From Pseudomonadota bacterium (GTDB taxonomy: Bacteria > Pseudomonadota > Alphaproteobacteria > Micavibrionales > Micavibrionaceae), in assembly GCA_016198545.1 (NCBI GenBank), contig JACQIJ010000021.1:1-10424 (forward strand): a DNA stretch of 10,424 nucleotides. The letters run 5' to 3'. Each line of letters opens with the position of its first letter. Position 1 is the first letter of the stretch. Made by a program: the position numbers and the translations under genes. Shown one piece after another: positions 5,330 to 10,424 of the stretch. A model generated the notes under the pieces. That model was given only the letters and a program-made list of their open reading frames with translations, made no database searches and was not told where the DNA came from.

Positions 5330-8026
5330 ATGGCCTCAAAATCCGCCCTTAAAACCGCCGATGATTTCGTCTCCGACGGGCATACGCCCATGATGGCGCA
5401 ATACCTGTCGGTCAAGGAACAATATCCCGGCTGCCTTCTTTTCTACCGCATGGGCGATTTTTACGAGCTTTTCTTCGATGACGCCGTAAAGGCGGCGGAA
5501 ACGCTGGACATCACCCTGACCAAACGCGGCAAATCGCAAGGCGATGAAATCCCGATGGCGGGCGTGCCCTTTCATTCATGCGAACCTTATCTGGCCAAAC
5601 TTATAAAGGCGGGATTTAAAGTCGCCATCTGCGAACAGGCGGAAACCCCGGAAGAAGCCAAGAAACGCGGCGGCCACAAGGCTCTAGTGCACCGTGATGT
5701 TATCCGCGTGGTAACGCAGGGAACGCTGACCGAAGATACGCTGCTTGATGCGCGGGAAAACAATTACATCGCGGCTATTGCGGAATCTGGCGGACAATAC
5801 GGTCTTTCGTGGCTTGATATTTCAACCGGCGAGTTCAAGGCTGAACCTTTGAAATGTGCGGCCGTCTCCGGCGCGCTGGAAAGGGTCGGCGCAAGCGAAA
5901 TCCTGATTTCCGATGCCTTGTTAACCAAAGACCTTTTTCAGACCCTGCTTAAAAGCATGAAAGAAAAACTAACAGCGCAGCCGAACAGCCTGTTCGATCC
6001 ACAAAATGCGCAAAAGCGGCTTGAAAAGATATTCGACGTCGGAACGCTTGAATCGTTTGGCGGATTCAACCGCGCGGAAATCGCCGCTGCCGGGGCTCTG
6101 GTTGATTACGTCGAACGGACACAGTTGGGAAAAATCCCTCATCTCGCGCGACTGCAGCAAATAGCAGGCGGATCAATCATGGAAATCGATGCCGCCACGC
6201 GCCGCTCTCTGGAACTGACGCGCACGCTGGCCGGCGAAAAGAAAGGGGCTCTCCTCCATTGCATCGACCGCACGGTCACGGCCCCGGGCGCACGACTGCT
6301 GCAAAGCCGTCTTTCCGCGCCTCTAACGGACGTCTCCGCCATCAACCAACGTCTTGATGAAACGGATTTTCTGCTGGGAAACAATGCGCTGCGCGACAGC
6401 ATGCGGGAGGAGTTAAAGAAAACTCCCGACATGGAACGATCCCTCTCGCGTTTGTCGGCTGGGCGCGGCGGCCCGCGCGACCTGGCGCAGATTCGCGACG
6501 GACTGAAGCAAGCGGAAACGATTGGCGCAATCCTTGGCATCACCGCCGTTCCTGAAGCTTTAAACAATATTTCATCTGGCCTGAAGCAAAATCCTTCGGT
6601 GCAGGCCCTCGCCGACCACATGAAGAGGGCGCTGGCGAACGATCTACCCTTCCTTGCACGCGACGGAAACTTCATCCGCGAAGGATACAGCCGGAAACTC
6701 GACGATCTGCGAGCCCTGCGAAGCGACGGCAAACGACTGATCGCAAAACTGCAGGAACAATACCAGAAACAAACCGGGATAGACTCCCTGAAAATCAGTT
6801 TCAACAACATCCTGGGATACTTTATTGAGGTTCCCGCCAAAAAAGCCGATCCCCTGATGGTGAGAAAGGGGCAGGATCAGGATACGGCAAACGACAATCC
6901 GTTTGTGCACCGCCAGACAATGGCCAACGCCGTGCGTTTCACTACGCCCGAACTGGCGGATCTTGAGCGCGACATCTCATCGGCATCAGAAAAAGCGATG
7001 GGAATCGAGCAGGAATTATTCGCCCAGATGGCCGAAGAAATATCGCGGCTGTCAGCATCCATTGGCGAAAACGCCCGCGCCCTTGCCGCACTTGACGTCG
7101 CCGCGGCAACGGCAACCCTTGCCGGCGATCAGGATTACGTGCGCCCGAAAATCAATGACGGAACTTCATTCCGAATGGTGGGCGGAAGACATCCCGTCGT
7201 TGAGCAAGCCCTGCGCGCGAACGGCGCCGGTTTTGTGCCCAATGACTGCGATCTGGAGGATAAAACCCGCCTGTGGCTTCTGACCGGCCCCAACATGGCG
7301 GGGAAATCGACTTTCCTGCGCCAAAACGCGCTCATCGCAATTATGGCGCAGATGGGCGGGTTTGTCCCCGCAGCATCTGCGGAAATAGGAATCGTGGACA
7401 AGCTATTCAGCCGCGTCGGCGCCGCCGACGATCTGGCGCGCGGCCAATCAACATTCATGGTCGAGATGGTCGAAACAGCCGCCATCCTCAATCAGGCGAC
7501 GGAGAAATCGCTTGTCATTCTTGACGAAATAGGCCGCGGAACGGCTACGTTCGACGGCCTTTCCATTGCATGGGCCTGCGTCGAACACCTGCACGAAATG
7601 AACCGCTGCCGCACCCTGTTCGCGACGCATTATCACGAGCTGACAGGCCTGCAGACCCGGATGCCCCGCATCGCCTGCCGGTCCATGAAAGTAAAGGAAT
7701 GGAAGGGAGATATCGTTTTCCTCCACGAAGTTCAGGAAGGAAGCGCCGACCGATCATACGGCATTCACGTCGCCAAGCTGTCCGGCATGCCAAACATCGC
7801 CATAGAGCGCGCAAAACAGGTTCTTGAAATGCTGCAGACCGGAGAGCAATCGGGCGCGCTGGCGCGTCTTGCGCACGATCTGCCGTTATTTTCGTCAGTC
7901 ACAAAGGCCGTACATGAACGAAAATCGCTGGTGGAAGAAAGGTTGAAGGAAATAGATCCGGACGGGATAACGCCGCGTGAAGCGCTCGATATTCTATTCG
8001 ATCTCAGGAAGATGCTGCCTTCTTAA
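5330..8026 (+). CDS. mutS: DNA mismatch repair protein MutS
   Basis: MutS recognises mismatches and small loops and, using ATP, starts methyl-directed or MutL-dependent repair. At 898 residues it is a full-length MutS1, slightly longer than the E. coli protein (about 853). The mismatch-recognition motif GDFYELF carries Phe44 and Glu46, the residues that wedge into the mismatch. The ATPase domain has Walker A GPNMAGKST (653-661, Lys659), Walker B LVILDE (Asp732, Glu733) inside the signature DEIGRGTATFDG, and the ATHYHEL motif with His767. A C-terminal HDLPLF (849-854) resembles a sliding-clamp binding peptide, and the tail ITPREALDILFDLRKM matches the tetramer-forming C-terminus. The ATG at 5330 is bounded by an in-frame TAA at 5318 and is the first possible start, but no Shine-Dalgarno is visible. 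Its last 23 bases overlap the end of the convergent receiver gene. Confidence 0.98.
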   Translation: MASKSALKTADDFVSDGHTPMMAQYLSVKEQYPGCLLFYRMGDFYELFFDDAVKAAETLDITLTKRGKSQGDEIPMAGVPFHSCEPYLAKLIKAGFKVAICEQAETPEEAKKRGGHKALVHRDVIRVVTQGTLTEDTLLDARENNYIAAIAESGGQYGLSWLDISTGEFKAEPLKCAAVSGALERVGASEILISDALLTKDLFQTLLKSMKEKLTAQPNSLFDPQNAQKRLEKIFDVGTLESFGGFNRAEIAAAGALVDYVERTQLGKIPHLARLQQIAGGSIMEIDAATRRSLELTRTLAGEKKGALLHCIDRTVTAPGARLLQSRLSAPLTDVSAINQRLDETDFLLGNNALRDSMREELKKTPDMERSLSRLSAGRGGPRDLAQIRDGLKQAETIGAILGITAVPEALNNISSGLKQNPSVQALADHMKRALANDLPFLARDGNFIREGYSRKLDDLRALRSDGKRLIAKLQEQYQKQTGIDSLKISFNNILGYFIEVPAKKADPLMVRKGQDQDTANDNPFVHRQTMANAVRFTTPELADLERDISSASEKAMGIEQELFAQMAEEISRLSASIGENARALAALDVAAATATLAGDQDYVRPKINDGTSFRMVGGRHPVVEQALRANGAGFVPNDCDLEDKTRLWLLTGPNMAGKSTFLRQNALIAIMAQMGGFVPAASAEIGIVDKLFSRVGAADDLARGQSTFMVEMVETAAILNQATEKSLVILDEIGRGTATFDGLSIAWACVEHLHEMNRCRTLFATHYHELTGLQTRMPRIACRSMKVKEWKGDIVFLHEVQEGSADRSYGIHVAKLSGMPNIAIERAKQVLEMLQTGEQSGALARLAHDLPLFSSVTKAVHERKSLVEERLKEIDPDGITPREALDILFDLRKMLPS

Positions 8027-8438
8027 GAGCTTTTTCCTGATGCCTCGTCATGACTTTCGTCAGCTTCCCCTTAAGTTCGTCCATCGAGAACGGCTTCCTG
8101 ACATAGCCGTCTACGCCGGCCTCTTTCGCCACGACGACTGAATCCACATCCCCGCGCGCCGTTACCATCAAGAAGGGCAGATCGGGATATACGGTCCTTA
8201 TCTGGCGTAAAACTTCTATACCCGTGACCCTGGGCATATTCCAGTCGCACATGATGACGTCGACGAGATCCGGAACGCTGTCCATAAATTCCAGCGCCTT
8301 GCTGCCGTCCGGAGCCGTGTAAACCTGCGTCACGCCCAGCTCAAGAAGCATGTTCTTGATCATCTTTTGCGTATCCGGCTGGTCGTCGACCACCATGATG
8401 CGCAGGTCTGTCAAATTAAACGGTTTGCTCACAGCCAT
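8004..8438 (-). CDS. Single-domain response regulator, CheY-like
   Basis: A 144-residue stand-alone receiver with no output domain. Conserved phosphorylation residues are complete: acidic pair Asp18/Asp19, phosphoacceptor Asp65 (CDWNMP), Thr93 (MVTA) and Lys115 (KPF). The stretches CDWNMP, FLMVTARGD and AGVDGYVRKPF resemble chemotaxis CheY more than transcription-factor receivers. A basic tail (TRHQEKALKKAASS) follows the domain. It is expected to be phosphorylated by the kinase encoded two genes upstream, or to pass phosphate onward. I chose the ATG at 8438, 8 nt after the stop of the preceding receiver gene, with GGGG close by as a weak ribosome site; an alternative ATG at 8474 would add 12 residues and overlap that gene. 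The 3' end overlaps mutS by 23 bp on the opposite strand, and no terminator lies between the two. Confidence 0.92.
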   Translation of the reverse strand: MAVSKPFNLTDLRIMVVDDQPDTQKMIKNMLLELGVTQVYTAPDGSKALEFMDSVPDLVDVIMCDWNMPRVTGIEVLRQIRTVYPDLPFLMVTARGDVDSVVVAKEAGVDGYVRKPFSMDELKGKLTKVMTRHQEKALKKAASS

Positions 8439-8446
8439 CACCCCAA

Positions 8447-8869
8447 TCAACTGGTGGTTATAATACCAGAACATTCTCGCCCATGCGAGCCCTGCTCTTT
8501 CAGTGCCAATATCCGCCCCACTTCATCCCCAATCTCCCGTATCGTGAAGGGTTTTTTCATTACGGAATCGGCCAGTTCGTAAAGATCCATAAAAAACTCT
8601 TCCATATTCGATATGCTCCTCCCGCCGCCCGTCATAGCAATAATCGGAAGATAATCGGATCTTTCCCTAATATGGCGTATCAGGTCGCGACCATCCAGAT
8701 CCGGCATGAGAACATCCGTCAGAACAAGATCGAATTCCTGATCCTCCAGAACGCTGCATGCAGCCTGGCTGTCCTCCAGCGCCGTGACCTGATGCCCATG
8801 TTGCCGGAGCATCATGGCAACCGTATTCAAAACCCAAGGCATATCGTCAATGATAAGTATGCGCGCCAT
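8447..8869 (-). CDS. Single-domain response regulator receiver protein
   Basis: A 140-residue stand-alone receiver. The acidic pair is Asp8/Asp9, the phosphoacceptor Asp52 in LVLTDVLMPDLDG, the switch threonine Thr80 and the conserved lysine in MKKPF (Lys105/106). After Thr80 it has a glycine-rich run GGGRS and a longer alpha-4 region: 26 residues from Thr to the KPF lysine, against 22 in the neighbouring receiver. There is no DNA-binding or enzymatic output domain; the last 20 residues (KEQGSHGRECSGIITTS) look unstructured. The ATG at 8869 overlaps the end of the kinase gene by 23 nt and has a modest GAGAG site 9 nt upstream. The longer open frame to 9022 is only a shadow of the kinase gene. 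Overlap with the kinase and 8-nt spacing to the next receiver show one operon. Confidence 0.93.
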   Translation of the reverse strand: MARILIIDDMPWVLNTVAMMLRQHGHQVTALEDSQAACSVLEDQEFDLVLTDVLMPDLDGRDLIRHIRERSDYLPIIAMTGGGRSISNMEEFFMDLYELADSVMKKPFTIREIGDEVGRILALKEQGSHGRECSGIITTS

Positions 8870-10424
8870 CAGCGTCACTCTCTGTTTCCATTGTTTCCCC
8901 CGCGGGTTTTTCAATCTGTTCTTTTTCCGGTTCCACCAACGGTATATAAATATGGAAGGTTGTGCCGTCACACTCCTTGCTATCCACCTTGATCGATCCC
9001 CCCCAGTCCCTGACGATTCCATAGACGGCCGCCAGCCCCAGCCCCGTACCCTCGCCCAGCGGCTTGGTCGTGAAGAATGGCGTAAACAGGGATTTTTTCA
9101 CTTCATCGTTCATTCCAATACCCTGATCCTTGATGGAAACGACCGCGTAGCGGCCCGGCTTTATGCCTGTCGATACGGATATGACCTCGTCAACGCTGGC
9201 CTGGCCCAGCATAACCTCGATGACGCCATTTTGTTTCATCGCATGCGCCGCGTTTGTAAACATATTGGCGATGACCTGAACCATCTCCGTCCGGTTTACA
9301 TTGATATAAACATCATCGTTTGCGCCGGACGCATCGCCCGGGCCGAACCCGAAACATCTTACGCTTACATCCAGCGGCAAGAATTCATCGGCGAACTCCA
9401 TGACTTCATCCAGCAGATCGGCAGCCTTGTAAATATCTTTTTTCTTCTGGTCGCGCCGGGAAAAGGCCAGAACGCCGGCCACAATATCCCGCGCGTGCAT
9501 GGCATTTCGCTTGATCGTACGGGAACATTCCTCCAGCTCCTCATCCTTGCCCTTGAGACGGATTTCCAGTATCTCGCTCATTCCCAGCACAGGCTGCAGG
9601 GCATTGCTGATTTCATGCGCCAGCCCGCCTGCCATCGATGCCAGAGCCTTCATTTTCTCCTGTTCGCTTTCATTGGCGGCCCGACTTCGCTCCATAGTTA
9701 TATCGGTCCCGACACCTATCAGGGCTGAAGGCTGCCCGTCATCGCCGAAAATATTCCCCGTCGTCCACGACACCTTGCGTTCCCCGCCGTCTTTCGTGCG
9801 CAAAGTCATCACATGATCGCGGATACACCTGCGCCCGCCATCCGAAATGCGATTCAGTTCTATTATTTCCGGGTCATCCCTTCCGGCAGGATAAAAAATC
9901 TTCCACCAGTTTAAACCCAACAATTCATCCTTTTTATAGCCGGTCGTTTCCAGTATGGCTTTGTTTACGTACTTTATAATTCCCTTGGGACTGAGAAGGA
10001 CGACCAGACCCGACATTTCATTCATAATATGTTCCTGAAACGCCATTTCCTCTTTCAGTTTTTCCTTGTGAATCTGCAATACGCGAAAACTGAACTCGCT
10101 GAGCTTCAAATCCTGAAGGATTTTTCCTGAAAACGAACCTTCGACTTTGTTCTGAAGTTCGATCTCCTCTTCGACGGGGCCATCTTCCGCCAGCAGACGT
10201 CGCAGCGACAGGCTGGCCTTATAAATTTGGCTCATGACTTCGCGCTGCTTGGTGTTTTTGTAGAAAATAAACAATACTGCCAGAAAAATAACGGGAAGCA
10301 GCGATATTTCTATAGGCGCGGCCCAGCGGTCCAGAAATTCGACAACTTTAGCCTGCGACTCGCCGGGATGCCCCCTGAAGGCGACTCCAGCCATTTCGGC
10401 GCTAAAATCTATCAGAATAAATAA
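8847..10424 (-). CDS. Membrane PAS-domain sensor histidine kinase (5' end probably outside the window)
   Basis: Residues are numbered from the first ATG in the window, at 10394. The layout is one hydrophobic segment (about 29-46), a charged, probably coiled linker (47-120), a PAS domain (about 120-235; KYVNKAILETTGY, then the GVGTDIT end), a HisKA dimerisation helix with phosphoacceptor His260 (AGGLAHEISNALQP), and an HATPase_c domain. The ATP-binding boxes are complete: N-box NMFTNAAHAM (Asn381), G1 DQGIGM, F-box TPFFTTK and G2 GTGLGLA. The kinase should autophosphorylate on His260 and feed the two receivers that follow. It has no attached receiver. The frame stays open upstream of 10394 to the window edge (LFILIDFSAE is encoded) and no ribosome site precedes that ATG, so the true start and possibly a first membrane segment lie beyond the window; start at 10394 remains possible. 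The stimulus is unknown. Confidence 0.9.
   Translation of the reverse strand, partial: LFILIDFSAEMAGVAFRGHPGESQAKVVEFLDRWAAPIEISLLPVIFLAVLFIFYKNTKQREVMSQIYKASLSLRRLLAEDGPVEEEIELQNKVEGSFSGKILQDLKLSEFSFRVLQIHKEKLKEEMAFQEHIMNEMSGLVVLLSPKGIIKYVNKAILETTGYKKDELLGLNWWKIFYPAGRDDPEIIELNRISDGGRRCIRDHVMTLRTKDGGERKVSWTTGNIFGDDGQPSALIGVGTDITMERSRAANESEQEKMKALASMAGGLAHEISNALQPVLGMSEILEIRLKGKDEELEECSRTIKRNAMHARDIVAGVLAFSRRDQKKKDIYKAADLLDEVMEFADEFLPLDVSVRCFGFGPGDASGANDDVYINVNRTEMVQVIANMFTNAAHAMKQNGVIEVMLGQASVDEVISVSTGIKPGRYAVVSIKDQGIGMNDEVKKSLFTPFFTTKPLGEGTGLGLAAVYGIVRDWGGSIKVDSKECDGTTFHIYIPLVEPEKEQIEKPAGETMETESDADGAHTYH

Noticed and set aside
6139..6840. Minus-strand open frame of 233 codons inside mutS
   Set aside because: Composition is dominated by Arg and Ser, typical of an antisense frame in GC-rich coding DNA; mutS on the other strand is unambiguous.
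8870..9022. Longer start for the first receiver at 9022
   Set aside because: The extra 51 codons lie inside the kinase gene in another frame and precede the canonical receiver start MARILIIDD.
8814..9728. Plus-strand open frame of 304 codons opposite the histidine kinase
   Set aside because: Shadow of the kinase gene, whose complete ATPase and HisKA motifs are on the minus strand.
1..10424. Defence island, phage or mobile element content
   Set aside because: No transposase, integrase, toxin-antitoxin, restriction, CRISPR or phage structural gene is visible. RadC-family proteins can occur near mobile elements, but here radC sits in an ordinary map operon.

Overview
The window looks like chromosomal DNA of a Gram-negative bacterium, most likely an alphaproteobacterium. 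The evidence is protein character only: RadC, the type I methionine aminopeptidase, MutS and the PAS-type histidine kinase all read as proteobacterial, and map next to radC is an arrangement I associate with Alphaproteobacteria. No taxon can be fixed without a search. Base composition looks even throughout, and I see no IS element, integrase, tRNA, rRNA, CRISPR array or attachment site.

Left part (1-3360, all on the minus strand). In the direction of transcription the genes are: a free-standing CinA-type/molybdopterin-binding-fold protein (3360-2575), a serine alpha/beta hydrolase (2466-1594), a YgaP-like rhodanese with a membrane anchor (1474-938) and a YdcF/DUF218 membrane protein (783-16). 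They are probably separate units rather than one operon. Two stacked intrinsic terminators lie between the hydrolase and the rhodanese, and the hydrolase is preceded by an 11-bp perfect inverted repeat that overlaps its ribosome binding site.

Middle part (3426-8026, plus strand). A divergent gene set starts with map. It overlaps radC by 8 nt, radC is followed at 10 nt by a monothiol glutaredoxin with an unusual CGFT active site, and after a 63-nt gap comes a complete mutS. The theme is housekeeping: N-terminal protein maturation, a RadC-family protein, Fe-S/redox work and mismatch repair.

Right part (8004-10424, minus strand). A compact signalling module faces mutS: a membrane-anchored PAS histidine kinase (5' end probably outside the window) followed by two single-domain receivers with no output domain. 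The genes overlap or nearly touch. The last receiver and mutS overlap tail to tail by 23 bp, with no terminator between them.

I did not find a clearly new system. The items most worth a second look are the one-kinase/two-receiver module with no output domain, the CGFT glutaredoxin, the inverted repeat in the hydrolase leader, and the mutS/receiver 3' overlap. All stretches without a gene are under 160 nt.
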